The notes: generated by a model from the letters alone, not told the origin. DNA of 18,499 nt from Verrucomicrobiota bacterium (GCA_003219345.1 QHOP01000367.1:1-18499); one strand, 5' to 3'. Counted from the stretch's first letter, positions 1 through 8,094 are shown. Made by a program: numbers and translations.

Positions 1-1
1 A

Positions 2-2107
2 TTGCCTGAAATCGAGAACCTCATCGAGGCGCTGGACACAGATAAACCCCAAGGCGTGGCCATCCGCGTCATTCCGTTGAAAAACGTCAACGCGCAAGAG
101 CTGGTCAAGGAGATCGCTCCTCTTTACCAGAAGATGAACGGCAAATCGCTCAAAGACACCGTTGAAGTGGCGGCCGACGACCGGGCCAACTCCCTGATCG
201 TTCTTTCGAGCGAATCCAACTACACGGCCATCGAGAAGCTCATCGCCACACTCGATACCGAAGACGCTCAGGACAAAATCATGCAGGCGTTCCCGCTCAA
301 GAACGCCGATGCGCAGGACGTCGCCAAACAACTGAAAGACCTTGCCGAGGACACCGGAAGCTCATCCCGATATCCTTTCTATTTCTTCTCCTCTGCTCCG
401 GCCAGCAGTTCAAAGAAGATGAACGTCGTCGCCGACCGCAGGCGCAACACGGTGATCGTCCAGGCTCCCCCGACGCGAATGGAAGGCATCGCGAAAATGA
501 TCGAGGCCCTCGACGAGCCCGTCTCCGACGACAGCCTGGCGCCGAAGATCTACCCGCTGAAATACGTGAGTGCTGCCGATATGGAAGATATCCTCAATGA
601 ACTTTTTCTGAAGAAGCAGCAGATGCGTCCCTATTGGTATTACTATGACGAATCTCCGGAATCGACGCCCGACCGCGATGTTGGTCGGCTTTACGGCAAA
701 GTCCGCATCACCAGCGAGCCTCACTCCAACACCCTCATTGTCACCGCCAACTCCAAAGAAAACCTCGCCGCGGTGGAAGAAGTCCTCAAACAGTTGGATG
801 CGCCGTCGGAAGCGGGTGAAAGCACCCTCCGTGTGGGTCTTAAGTTTGCCAAAGCGTTCATCGTGGCCAACAGTATCAACGTCCTCTTCGCCAAAAACGG
901 TTCCCCGCCGCTGCGGCCGGTTGCCCAGCCCGGACAACCCGGCGCCCCGGCGCCCCAACAGCAGTCATCACAAGACAGCTCTTCCCGGAGCCGCTTCGAT
1001 CTGGAACAGGAAACCAAGGAAGAAGGCTATTATCCCTGGCTCGGAGGGCAACCCGACAACCTTCGCACCTCCGAAGGCCGGACCGCCGCCCGTCCGGTCA
1101 GCGACCTCGTTGGCCGCGTCCGCGCGGTGGCGGACCTGCGCAGCAACGCGCTGCTCGTCTCCGCTAATGTCCACTTCTTCCCCCAGATCCTGAAGCTGAT
1201 CGAGGACCTCGATGCCCCCACCGACCAGGTCGTGATCGAGGCCAGGCTCGTCGAAGTCTCCAGTGATTTTCTCGACAAGCTCGGCGTCCGCTGGTCGCCC
1301 GACGGAAGCAAGGTCTTCACGGCGGATGATTTTGACAACTCGCTGCTCGCCCGTGCCAACAGCCAGTACCAAAAGGGCTTTGGAGGAAGGACTACCGTCA
1401 ACTCGCCTGCGTCCAGTTCCCTGACCGCCGTCCTCGCCTCCCTGCGTTCGGGGGTGCTGGATAGCACCATCAGCATGGACTATCTCGTTCAGTTCCTTCG
1501 CAAGACCACTGCCGCCACCGTCCTCGCCGAGCCTCAAATCAACATCCGTGACAATGAAACGGGTCGGCTCTTCGTGGGTCAGCAGGTGCCAATCCCTGCC
1601 AATACTCAGGTCTCGTCGGTCGGTTCGCAAAGCACTGCCATCGCGTATAAAGACGTCGGCGTGGTTCTCGAAGTCACCCCACATATCAACACCGCCGGGG
1701 ATGTGGAGCTGAAAATCCACGCGGAATCCTCCACCGTCGTGCCCGGACAGACGGTGCTTGGGGGCGCCCTTATCGATACGCGCAACTTCCGCACCGACCT
1801 CCGGGCCAAAGACGGCCAGACGCTCGTCCTGGGCGGCATCATCCAAAAGCAAGTGTCCGATACCTTGCGAAAGACCCCCATCCTCGGAAGCATCCCGGTG
1901 GTCGGGTGGGCTTTCAAGAAAAAGGATAAAACGACGCACGAAGTCGAGTTGATGGTTTTCCTGCGCCCCAAAGTCGTGCGGAATCCGCAAGACGCCCAGG
2001 AATTGTTGGAAGAGATAGAGCGGAAGGCGCCTCTGATTAAAAAATCGAACGAGGAAGCTCAGCCGAATAAGGAAAAGGGAAAAAGGAGGCGAGTTCCAGA
2101 GGAGTAA
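2..2107 (+). CDS. GspD/PilQ-like secretin, 5'-truncated by window edge
   Basis: Outer-membrane secretin of the type II secretion/type IV pilus superfamily, which forms a multimeric channel for protein or pilus passage. About 701 residues are visible. The frame is open at the left edge, so the TTG at position 2 is probably not the true start and the signal peptide lies outside the window. The N-terminal part repeats N1/N2-like modules: a PLKNV or PLKYV strand, then an NSLIV or NTLIV strand and a helix ending in a LD dipeptide, at about residues 22-85, 95-172, 182-266 and 276-405. The secretin core runs from about 408 to 660, with the EPQINIRDNE, VGQQVPIP and KDGQTLVLGGI motifs and the closing VELMVFLRPKVV strand. 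A basic tail follows (KGKRRR). Unusual aromatic-rich inserts lie at about 124-130 and 209-216, and a Pro/Gln/Ser-rich linker at about 300-335. No other secretion gene is adjacent. The family is clear; which system it serves is not. Confidence 0.93.
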   Translation: MPEIENLIEALDTDKPQGVAIRVIPLKNVNAQELVKEIAPLYQKMNGKSLKDTVEVAADDRANSLIVLSSESNYTAIEKLIATLDTEDAQDKIMQAFPLKNADAQDVAKQLKDLAEDTGSSSRYPFYFFSSAPASSSKKMNVVADRRRNTVIVQAPPTRMEGIAKMIEALDEPVSDDSLAPKIYPLKYVSAADMEDILNELFLKKQQMRPYWYYYDESPESTPDRDVGRLYGKVRITSEPHSNTLIVTANSKENLAAVEEVLKQLDAPSEAGESTLRVGLKFAKAFIVANSINVLFAKNGSPPLRPVAQPGQPGAPAPQQQSSQDSSSRSRFDLEQETKEEGYYPWLGGQPDNLRTSEGRTAARPVSDLVGRVRAVADLRSNALLVSANVHFFPQILKLIEDLDAPTDQVVIEARLVEVSSDFLDKLGVRWSPDGSKVFTADDFDNSLLARANSQYQKGFGGRTTVNSPASSSLTAVLASLRSGVLDSTISMDYLVQFLRKTTAATVLAEPQINIRDNETGRLFVGQQVPIPANTQVSSVGSQSTAIAYKDVGVVLEVTPHINTAGDVELKIHAESSTVVPGQTVLGGALIDTRNFRTDLRAKDGQTLVLGGIIQKQVSDTLRKTPILGSIPVVGWAFKKKDKTTHEVELMVFLRPKVVRNPQDAQELLEEIERKAPLIKKSNEEAQPNKEKGKRRRVPEE

Positions 2108-2148
2108 GCGCAGCCTGCGCCTTCACCACTCCCCTCACCCTGCCCTTT

Positions 2149-2249
2149 CCATGAACCGACCCACCCCTGGCCCCTCCCAGGAGGGGAACTCGCAAGCGTG
2201 TCTCGACATTGACTCCCCTCCTCCGGAGGGGTTGGGGGTGGGTTCATGG
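2149..2249. repeat. Long imperfect inverted repeat bounded by ccatgaacc
   Basis: The left arm is 2149-2186 and the right arm 2215-2249, with a 28-nt spacer. The arms begin and end with the exact pair ccatgaacc / ggttcatgg and are similar throughout, with a few mismatches and short gaps. Each arm also holds its own small palindrome, cccctcccaggagggg on the left and cccctcctccggagggg on the right. The transcript could therefore fold as one long hairpin or as two short ones. There is no open frame or transposase. This looks like a non-autonomous interspersed repeat. It could also act as a bidirectional transcription stop, although it has no T-tract. Confidence 0.75.
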
Positions 2250-2298
2250 TCCCAATGCGCGATGCTGGAATCGTGGAGGCTCCCCATGAACCCGGACG

Positions 2299-2395
2299 AA
2301 CATCCAACATCGAACATCCAACGCCGAACATCGAATGGCAGCGCGAATCCTCGCTCACTTCGGCCTTCGGTGTTCGATGTTCGATGTTCGATGTT
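2299..2395. repeat. Inverted repeat built of iterated gttcgatg words
   Basis: The left arm 2299-2328 and right arm 2366-2395 are 30 nt each and pair with 27 matches out of 30; the spacer is 37 nt. Each arm is made of near-tandem 8-nt words: gttcgatg on the right, and its complement with variants on the left. The same words recur at 11355-11393 beside an ADOP gene. The arrangement is not a CRISPR array, because the copies abut and are not separated by uniform spacers. The element is probably an interspersed intergenic repeat of this genome. Confidence 0.75.
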
Positions 2396-2440
2396 TTCCC
2401 TCGGTTCAGGGACTCAATGCGCGAAATCTTTCGGGGAAAT

Positions 2441-2468
2441 CTCTCCCCTCATCGGATGATGGGGAGAG
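2441..2468. terminator. Hairpin, possible weak terminator
   Basis: The sequence ctctcccc...ggggagag forms an 8-bp GC-rich stem that extends through tcatc/gatga with one bulged base. It lies between two convergent genes, so it could end transcription from either side. No T-run follows on either strand, so a classical intrinsic terminator is not supported. It may simply be part of a neighbouring repeat. Confidence 0.3.
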
Positions 2469-2584
2469 GGTCTTCTCGCAGTCGCGGGGAGTGCCGCACA
2501 CGCATTCTTTGGACATTACTTTGACAACCAGTATATCTGCACTCCGCTGCCGACCCGCCGCGAACTCGCGTTCGCACTCACGCC

Positions 2585-3937
2585 TTAAACATCCTCCAAC
2601 TTGCCGGTGCTGTCTCCAACGCGTTGCGCCGCGACGCCCATGCGGTCGAGCATGGAGAGGTAGAGATTGGTCATCGGCGTTTCCTTGTCGAGCTTGACGT
2701 GGCGAGCGGGCGTAAGCGTGCCGCCGCCTTGACCGGCCAGCAGGATGGGCAGGTTGTCGTGGTTGTGCCGGTTGCCGTCCCCGATGGCGCCGCCATAAAC
2801 AATCATGCAATTGTCGAGCAGGGTCCCTTCACCTTCCTTGATTGATTTCAGCCTGGTCAGGAAACGGCCGAATTGCTCCATGTGGAAACGGTTTATCTTC
2901 GCGATTTTTTCTTTCTTCGCCTGATCGTTCTGATGATGCGAAAGCGTGTGGTGGCCATCGGAGACGCCGATGAAGGGGTACGGGCGGTCGTCGCCATCGT
3001 GCGCCGTGATGAAGGTCGCGACGCGGGTGGAGTCGCTTTGGAACGCCAGCGCCATCATGTCATACATCAGCCGCAAGTGCTGTTCATACTGTTTGGGAAT
3101 GCCGCTCGGTCTGACGAAGTCGGGCTGTGAGGCGGCGAATTTTTCGGCCTGCTGGATGCGCTGTTCCAGTTCACGAACGGCGGTGAGATATTCATCGAGC
3201 TTGTGGCGGTCGGTGTAGCCGAGCCTGGATTTCAACCGGCTGGCGTCTTCCGTCACCAAATCGAGGATGCTCTGGTTGTAGAGGTCGCGTTTCGCGCGGC
3301 TCTCCCCGGTTTCTTCCGCGATGCCGTTGGAGAAAAGCCGGTCGAAAACCAGGCGCGGGTCAACCTCCGGCGGCATTGGAGTCGATTCCGTTTTCCAGGA
3401 GAGGTTGAACTGGTAGGCGCAACTGTAACCGGAATCGCATTCGCCGGCGATGCGACCCCTGTCGCAGCTCAATTCCAGCGACGGCAGGCGCGTGTATTTG
3501 CCGACTTTCTCGGCGGCGATCTGGTCCACGGAAACACCCACCTTGATGTCCGCGCCTTTGGTTTTGCGCGCCTGGCACCCGGTGAGGAACGTCGCCGAAG
3601 CGCGAGCGTGGTCGCCGGGGCCGTCGCCGTGCGGCCGGGCCTTGTCGTGGGCCAGGCCGCTGATGACCTGGAAATCTTTCCGGAGCGGCTCCAGCGGCTG
3701 GAGAATGTAAGGCAATTCGTAATCAGCGCCGATGGTTTTGGGCGTCCAGTCTTCCATGTTCGCGCCGTTCGGAATATAGACGAAAGCCATTCGGCGGGGA
3801 AACGCTGTGCCGGTTTCAGTCGCGTCGGCGGCGAACAATTTCGCCGGTGGCAGCATGGCCTCGAGCATCGGCAGGGCGATGACGGTTCCCAGTCCTTTCA
3901 AAAAAGTCCGTCGCGGAATTTGCCAGGTCTTGTTCAT
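2585..3937 (-). CDS. Tat-exported DUF1552 family protein
   Basis: A 450-residue member of the DUF1552 family (PF07586), whose biochemical role is not established. Such genes commonly sit beside DUF1592-type cytochromes in Planctomycetota and Verrucomicrobiota, as here. The N-terminus carries a twin-arginine signal, RRTFLKG at residues 9-15, followed by a hydrophobic stretch and a likely cleavage site near AADA (36-39), so export in folded form is expected. The C-terminal half holds His/Asp-rich segments: AHDGDD at 312-317, SDGHHTLSHH at 326-335 and GDGNRHNHDNLP at 386-397. The last of these resembles the metal-site region of DUF1501/alkaline-phosphatase-like proteins, an inference from motif shape only. 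The length fits the family and the frame is intact. The ATG at 3937 has no clear Shine-Dalgarno sequence but directly precedes the Tat signal. The gene lies 250 bp downstream of the cytochrome gene on the same strand and is probably co-expressed with it. Confidence 0.92.
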   Translation of the reverse strand: MNKTWQIPRRTFLKGLGTVIALPMLEAMLPPAKLFAADATETGTAFPRRMAFVYIPNGANMEDWTPKTIGADYELPYILQPLEPLRKDFQVISGLAHDKARPHGDGPGDHARASATFLTGCQARKTKGADIKVGVSVDQIAAEKVGKYTRLPSLELSCDRGRIAGECDSGYSCAYQFNLSWKTESTPMPPEVDPRLVFDRLFSNGIAEETGESRAKRDLYNQSILDLVTEDASRLKSRLGYTDRHKLDEYLTAVRELEQRIQQAEKFAASQPDFVRPSGIPKQYEQHLRLMYDMMALAFQSDSTRVATFITAHDGDDRPYPFIGVSDGHHTLSHHQNDQAKKEKIAKINRFHMEQFGRFLTRLKSIKEGEGTLLDNCMIVYGGAIGDGNRHNHDNLPILLAGQGGGTLTPARHVKLDKETPMTNLYLSMLDRMGVAAQRVGDSTGKLEDV

Positions 3938-4032
3938 AACATGCTTTTGTGGCCGGTTAACTGACGAAACTACCCCGCAAACACTTCAAATACAAGCCGC
4001 GATTTCAAACCGGTTCAGCTCCCATGAACCTC

Positions 4033-4108
4033 GTGGCCGCCGACGTGAGTCGGCGCAATTGTTTGTTTTCGCGGCAAAGGATTAGCGCCGACTCACGTCG
4101 GCGGCTAC
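4033..4108. repeat. 24-bp near-perfect inverted repeat between paired genes
   Basis: The arms 4033-4056 and 4085-4108 match at 23 of 24 positions around a 28-nt, AT-richer loop. The arm core is gccgacgtgagtcggc, which is itself partly palindromic, so each arm could also fold alone. The unit is preceded by ccatgaacc at 4022-4030, the same 9-mer that bounds the inverted repeat at 2149-2249. It lies in the 250-bp gap between the cytochrome gene and the DUF1552 gene, where it could cause partial termination or protect an mRNA end. From memory, similar gccgacgtnagtcggc words are frequent in Pedosphaera-like genomes; that needs a search. Confidence 0.8.
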
Positions 4109-4137
4109 GGCTCAGGGGTTCAACGCGCGAATCGTTC
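4109..4137. repeat. Short dispersed repeat, second copy of 2403-2432
   Basis: Aligning 4109-4137 with 2403-2432 gives 24 of 30 matching positions with one gap. Both copies contain a tcaggg word followed by gcgcgaa, and a ctctcccc run follows a little downstream in each case. The two copies flank the DUF1552 gene in the same orientation. The element has no coding potential and its function is unknown. The rest of this gap, 4138-4187, shows nothing I can name. Confidence 0.5.
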
Positions 4138-4187
4138 CTCTCCCCGTGGCGCGCTGCTCCAGGGTTCCCTGACGGCATCGACGCACC

Positions 4188-6545
4188 TCATTGCGCCGCC
4201 TCCGCCAATTGCTCTTCCTCGCCGCGGCGCAACTCGAACGGCGTGCTCTTCACGATCTCCGAAATCAGCGTGGAAAATTTGTAACGGCCCTTCGCCAATC
4301 GCTTCGTGATCTGGTCCACGGCGCACTTGTCGTAGTATTCCAGGCCGCGGCCCAGCGCGTAGGTCAACATTTTTTCCGTCAGGCAATGCACGAAGTCGTC
4401 GCGCTTGCGTTTCATTAAAATGGTTCTCAAATCATCCGGGCCATTGAACGTTTCGCCGCTGACCAGCTTGCCGGCCGGGTCGATCGAGAAGTCGCCCTCC
4501 TTTTCCCGCCATTCGCCGATTCCATTGAAGTTTTCCAGCCCGAAACCAATCGGGTCCATCCGCGCATGGCAGGCGGCGCACATTGGGTTCTGGCGGTGCT
4601 GCTCCATCCGCTGGCGCAGCGTGCCGGTGAGGGCGGCTTCCTTGCCTTCCTTTAACTCCGGCACGTCCGGGGGCGGGGGCGGGGGCGGTGCGCCGAGGAT
4701 ATTTTCGAGCACCCATTTGCCGCGTTTGACCGGCGACGTGCGGGTGGGAGTGGAGGTGACCGTGAGAATGCTCCCCTGCGTCAGCAATCCACCGCGATGC
4801 GTCCCTTTCAACGACACGCGCAGGAAGTCGTCGCCGCGCACCCCCTGGATGCCGTAGAGCCTGGCCAGCCGTTCGTTTATAAACGTGAAGTTAGCGTCCA
4901 GGAATTCCAACACACTGCGGTCCTGCCGCACGATGTCGGTGAAGAACAACTCGGTTTCCTTCGCCATCGCGGCGCGAAGGTCGTCGTCGAATTCGGGGAA
5001 GAGTTTTTTGTCGGGTGCGGCCAGTTTCAAATTGCGGATTTGCAGCCATTGACCCGCGAAATTGTCCACGAACGCTTTCACCTTCGGGTCCTTCAGCATC
5101 CGTTTGACTTGCTGCTCCAGATTTTTTCGCAGCGCCTTGCGTTCCGCCAAAGCGAACAGTTCATCGTCCGGCAGGCTGCTCCAGAGAAAATACGAGAGGC
5201 GCGACGCCAGCGCGAATTCGTCCACCGGGCGCACGACCGAGGGATTATTCGGCTCCGGCTGCAATTCGCCGCGAAAAAGAAAATAAGGCGAAACCAAAAC
5301 CGCCTCCAACGCCACCTTGACGCTGCGCTCGAAACTCTCCCCATGGGTGTCGGCCAGCGCGAACAGTTTCATCAGCCGGTCCACTTCCTCCTTCGTCACG
5401 GGACGGCGAAAAGCGCGCGTGGCGAATCGGCCAATGAGTTCGCGCGCGACTTCCGCTTTGGTTCCCGGCGTCGGCTGGCGGAAAAAGATGCGTCTGTGCG
5501 ATTCGGGCAATGCTACGGGGCGCGATGGGTCGGTGTCCTCCACGTCGAGATAGTGAATGACCAGGTTGCGATCGCGGTTTTTCGGGTCCGGGTCTTTCGG
5601 GTTGCGATAATTGTTCAGATACGCGGCGGCAAATTTGTGCGCGCCCGCGGTGGCTTGCAGGCGCGTTTCGTAAATTTCCGGGGCGGGTTCCTCGGCCTTC
5701 ACGTCGAACCTCTTAAGTTCCTTGTCATCGAGACTGAATGACATCCGGGCCGGCTCCGGTCCGGCCTGTTCGCCGTAGGCCTTCGCGCGCAGAATATATT
5801 CGCCGTCGTGCGGAAAATTGACCGCGACAAAAATATTTCCCTCGCGTCCCAGCCGTTTGATTCCGCCGCCCAATGATTCTCCAGGCGCCGTGCCGTCCAG
5901 AGCGTCGGCGTCGAAGTGCTGCAGCGGTTTTGGCTTCAGGTCCGTGACGATGGCCTTGTGCAGAATTCTCCGGGCGGCGGCCAGATACTTTTCCAGCAGC
6001 ACCGGCGGCAGCGAGAGCACATCGCCGATGTTGTCAAAGCCATAACCCGAATCATCCGCCGGAAAATCGTCCGCCGGTTGGAAATCCACGCCCACGAGAT
6101 CGCGAATGGTGTTGTTGTATTCCGCGCGATTGAGCCGGCGAATCGTGACGCGGCCGGGGTCGGGATGGTCGCAGTCGCACTTGAAAATCTCGGACTGGAT
6201 CCAGGCGGCGATCAGCTCGCGTTCCTCCGGCGTCGGCTGCGGTTTTTTTTCAGGCGGCATCTCATGTGCCTGGAGGTTCTTGATCACCTTCGCGAAAGTC
6301 TTGCGGTCGCGCAGCACCGACGCTTCGTCCGTGTAAACCCGCAAATCGAGGTCCCCTTTTTTCTTTTCCCCGTGGCAGCCAAGGCAGTATTTGCCGAGCA
6401 ACGGTTTGACCTGGGTTTGAAAAGCGGCGTCGCCGGAGGGTTGGCCGCCCTTGGTCTTCCGGGTAGTCTCGGCTGGTGCTGCCGCCTGGGTCAGTTGAAA
6501 ACCCAGGGTCACCGAACAAAGCAAGATGGCCGCGCGTTTGGTCAT
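4188..6545 (-). CDS. DUF1592/DUF1588 family c-type cytochrome
   Basis: A 785-residue exported protein with the multi-domain layout typical of Planctomycetota and Verrucomicrobiota. After a Sec signal (1-23) comes a PSCyt1-type cytochrome domain with heme motif CLGCH at 54-58 and a likely axial Met at 96 (HEMPP). DUF1587 follows (RRLNRAEYNNTIRDLVG, 136-152), then a beta-rich segment at about 220-335 resembling a carbohydrate-binding module. Next are DUF1595 (about 363-425), DUF1592 (about 435-565) and DUF1588 (about 575-680). DUF1588 carries the family's proline run at about 620-626 and a second heme motif, CAACH at 656-660. DUF1585 closes the protein (about 695-770). Two covalently bound hemes are therefore expected. 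The substrate is unknown; envelope redox chemistry, perhaps on polymers, is an inference. The ATG at 6545 leads straight into the signal peptide. It pairs with the downstream DUF1552 gene and is divergent from another cytochrome gene. Confidence 0.94.
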   Translation of the reverse strand: MTKRAAILLCSVTLGFQLTQAAAPAETTRKTKGGQPSGDAAFQTQVKPLLGKYCLGCHGEKKKGDLDLRVYTDEASVLRDRKTFAKVIKNLQAHEMPPEKKPQPTPEERELIAAWIQSEIFKCDCDHPDPGRVTIRRLNRAEYNNTIRDLVGVDFQPADDFPADDSGYGFDNIGDVLSLPPVLLEKYLAAARRILHKAIVTDLKPKPLQHFDADALDGTAPGESLGGGIKRLGREGNIFVAVNFPHDGEYILRAKAYGEQAGPEPARMSFSLDDKELKRFDVKAEEPAPEIYETRLQATAGAHKFAAAYLNNYRNPKDPDPKNRDRNLVIHYLDVEDTDPSRPVALPESHRRIFFRQPTPGTKAEVARELIGRFATRAFRRPVTKEEVDRLMKLFALADTHGESFERSVKVALEAVLVSPYFLFRGELQPEPNNPSVVRPVDEFALASRLSYFLWSSLPDDELFALAERKALRKNLEQQVKRMLKDPKVKAFVDNFAGQWLQIRNLKLAAPDKKLFPEFDDDLRAAMAKETELFFTDIVRQDRSVLEFLDANFTFINERLARLYGIQGVRGDDFLRVSLKGTHRGGLLTQGSILTVTSTPTRTSPVKRGKWVLENILGAPPPPPPPDVPELKEGKEAALTGTLRQRMEQHRQNPMCAACHARMDPIGFGLENFNGIGEWREKEGDFSIDPAGKLVSGETFNGPDDLRTILMKRKRDDFVHCLTEKMLTYALGRGLEYYDKCAVDQITKRLAKGRYKFSTLISEIVKSTPFELRRGEEEQLAEAAQ

Positions 6546-6692
6546 GACGTTACATGGACGACAATCTAACCGGTTTTATTGCCATTTTCTTCATCAAAAT
6601 TTGCCCGCCTGGCAATGCCAAAGGTTACGTCGGCTTTCCAACGCAAAATTTGCTGGCAGGTTTCGTGGCGGTCTGGAATTTTATCACAACCG
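6546..6692. promoter_or_regulatory. Divergent intergenic region, presumed promoters
   Basis: A 147-bp gap between two divergently transcribed cytochrome genes, AT-richer than its surroundings, so promoters for both directions should lie here. I cannot assign a convincing -35/-10 pair on either strand. Neither start has a good Shine-Dalgarno sequence. The placement allows joint control of the two cytochrome genes by one regulator, but I see no clear operator palindrome. Confidence 0.4.
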
Positions 6693-8081
6693 ATGAAGAG
6701 CAAAGCGCGCGCTCTGCTGCTCGCCTTCTTATTCCGTTCGCTTTTTGTCTTTGGACAGGAAAGCGAAGGCGCGGGGGCGGTCAGCTTTAGCAAAGGCATC
6801 GCGCCGATTCTGGCGAAAAAATGCGTCGCCTGCCACGGCCCGGAGAAATCGAAAGGCCATTTCCGCCTCGACAGCTTTGATTTGCTGATGAAAGCCGGCG
6901 AAAGCAAATCCGCGTCGGTTGTTCCTGGCCAGCCCGATCAAAGCGAACTGTTCCACCGCATCACCGCCCAGGATGAGGACGACCGGATGCCGCAAAAGGA
7001 CGATCCATTGCCCGCCGTGCAGATTGCGCTCATCGCGCGCTGGATCAAAGAAGGCGCGGCATTCGACGGCTCGGACGCCAAGGCGCCACTCGTCTCGCTC
7101 ATTCCGAAGGCGCCGCATCCCGATCCGCCCTCCGTCTATCACCATCCCGTGCCGGTTACGGCGCTGGCGTTCAACCCGGACGGAAGTGAACTGGCAGTCG
7201 GCGGCTATCACGAAATCACGATTTGGAATCCGGCCGAAGGAAAACTTCTGCGTCGCATCAAGCATGTCGCGCAGCGGACGCACAGCCTCGATTACAGCCG
7301 GGACGGCGCGCTTCTCGCCGCGGCCGGCGGTTCGCCGGGAGAATTGGGCGAGGCGGCTCTGTTCAATCCGACGAATGGCTCCCTAGTGAAAGTGCTCGGC
7401 GCCACGCCCGACACGGCGTTGACGTTGAGCTTCAGTCCGGACGGTTCACGGCTCGCCGTGGGCGGCGCGGACAATTCCATTCGCGTTTACGATGTCGGCA
7501 CGGGCAAAGAGCAACTGGTCATTCAGCAGCACGCGGACTGGGTCATGTCCATTGCCTGGAGCGGCGACGGCACACGTCTCGCATCGGCCAGCCGCGACCG
7601 CACCGCGCGCATTTATGATGCGAAGACCGGTGATCTGGAAACGAGTTATACCGGTCATCAGGGCCCGGTGTTTGCCGTGGCTTTCAGCGACGACGGCAAA
7701 CGGGTTTATTCAGCCGGTCGCGACAAAAAAATCCATATCTGGGATGCGCAGGACGGCAAGGCGGCCGGGGACATCGGCGGCTTCGACGAAGACATCTTCA
7801 GACTGGTCGTCCTCGGCAAATGGATTTTCAGTTGTTCCGCCGACGCGAAAATCAGACAACACTCAGCGGACAAAAAGGAACTGCTCCGGACCTTCTCCGG
7901 CCACCATGACTGGGTTTATTCGCTGGCGGTTGACGAAAAATCAAAACGCCTGGCCAGTGGCGGCTATGACGGTGAAGTGCGGGTCTGGAACCTTGAGGAT
8001 GGTCAGGCTTTGATTGCTTTTGTTGCTGCGCCGGGCCATCGCGCTGCCGCGCCAGTCCAGCGGACTTCAGCCGGCGAGTAG
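6693..8081 (+). CDS. Secreted cytochrome c (PSCyt1)-WD40 repeat protein
   Basis: 462 residues from the chosen ATG at 6693. That start gives a clean signal peptide (KSKAR, a hydrophobic core, then GQES near residue 21). An in-frame ATG at 6579 would add 38 residues unlike any signal sequence. Residues 28-130 form a planctomycete-type cytochrome c domain with heme motif CVACH at 44-48 and a likely axial Met at 99 (DRMPQKDDPL). Residues 150-445 form a WD40 propeller of about seven blades, with NPDGSELAVGG, SPDGSRLAVGG, GDGTRLASAS and a final VRVWN strand at 429-433. Known proteins of this layout are periplasmic or surface proteins of Planctomycetota and Verrucomicrobiota. The propeller probably binds a partner or polymer while the heme carries electrons; this is inference. 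The gene is divergent from the DUF1592 cytochrome and may share control with it. The residues after 446 look unstructured. Confidence 0.92.
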   Translation: MKSKARALLLAFLFRSLFVFGQESEGAGAVSFSKGIAPILAKKCVACHGPEKSKGHFRLDSFDLLMKAGESKSASVVPGQPDQSELFHRITAQDEDDRMPQKDDPLPAVQIALIARWIKEGAAFDGSDAKAPLVSLIPKAPHPDPPSVYHHPVPVTALAFNPDGSELAVGGYHEITIWNPAEGKLLRRIKHVAQRTHSLDYSRDGALLAAAGGSPGELGEAALFNPTNGSLVKVLGATPDTALTLSFSPDGSRLAVGGADNSIRVYDVGTGKEQLVIQQHADWVMSIAWSGDGTRLASASRDRTARIYDAKTGDLETSYTGHQGPVFAVAFSDDGKRVYSAGRDKKIHIWDAQDGKAAGDIGGFDEDIFRLVVLGKWIFSCSADAKIRQHSADKKELLRTFSGHHDWVYSLAVDEKSKRLASGGYDGEVRVWNLEDGQALIAFVAAPGHRAAAPVQRTSAGE

Positions 8082-8094
8082 TCGGGGTCAAGTC

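Larger units (their letters stand above)
2108..2584. other. Convergent intergenic region with repeats
   Basis: A 477-bp gap between the ends of the secretin gene (plus strand) and the DUF1552 gene (minus strand). It carries two separate inverted-repeat elements (2149-2249 and 2299-2395), a unit at 2403-2432 that recurs at 4109-4137, and a hairpin at 2441-2468. I see no convincing gene in it. The short open frames across it read through the repeats and resemble no protein. From 2469 to 2584 I see nothing further that can be supported. Confidence 0.8.

Noticed and set aside
968..1990. 340-residue minus-strand open frame inside the secretin gene
   Set aside because: Antisense to the secretin core and without motifs.
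2299..2395. Possible small CRISPR array
   Set aside because: The units are 8-nt words in two opposing arms, with no uniform spacers and no cas genes.
2509..2537. Possible plus-strand promoter (ttggac, 17 nt, tatatc)
   Set aside because: Only partial matches to consensus, and it would fire antisense into the DUF1552 gene with no gene to serve.
3203..3964. 253-residue open frame on the plus strand opposite the DUF1552 gene
   Set aside because: It lies antisense to a clear family member, has no recognisable fold, and is typical of GC-rich codon bias opening the opposite strand.
4797..6569. Long plus-strand open frames opposite the DUF1592 cytochrome gene
   Set aside because: The minus-strand frame has two heme motifs and all family domains. 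The opposite frames are Arg/Val-rich shadows with no motif.
6579..6692. Longer N-terminus for the cytochrome-WD40 protein
   Set aside because: The extra 38 residues do not resemble a signal peptide. The ATG at 6693 begins one directly.
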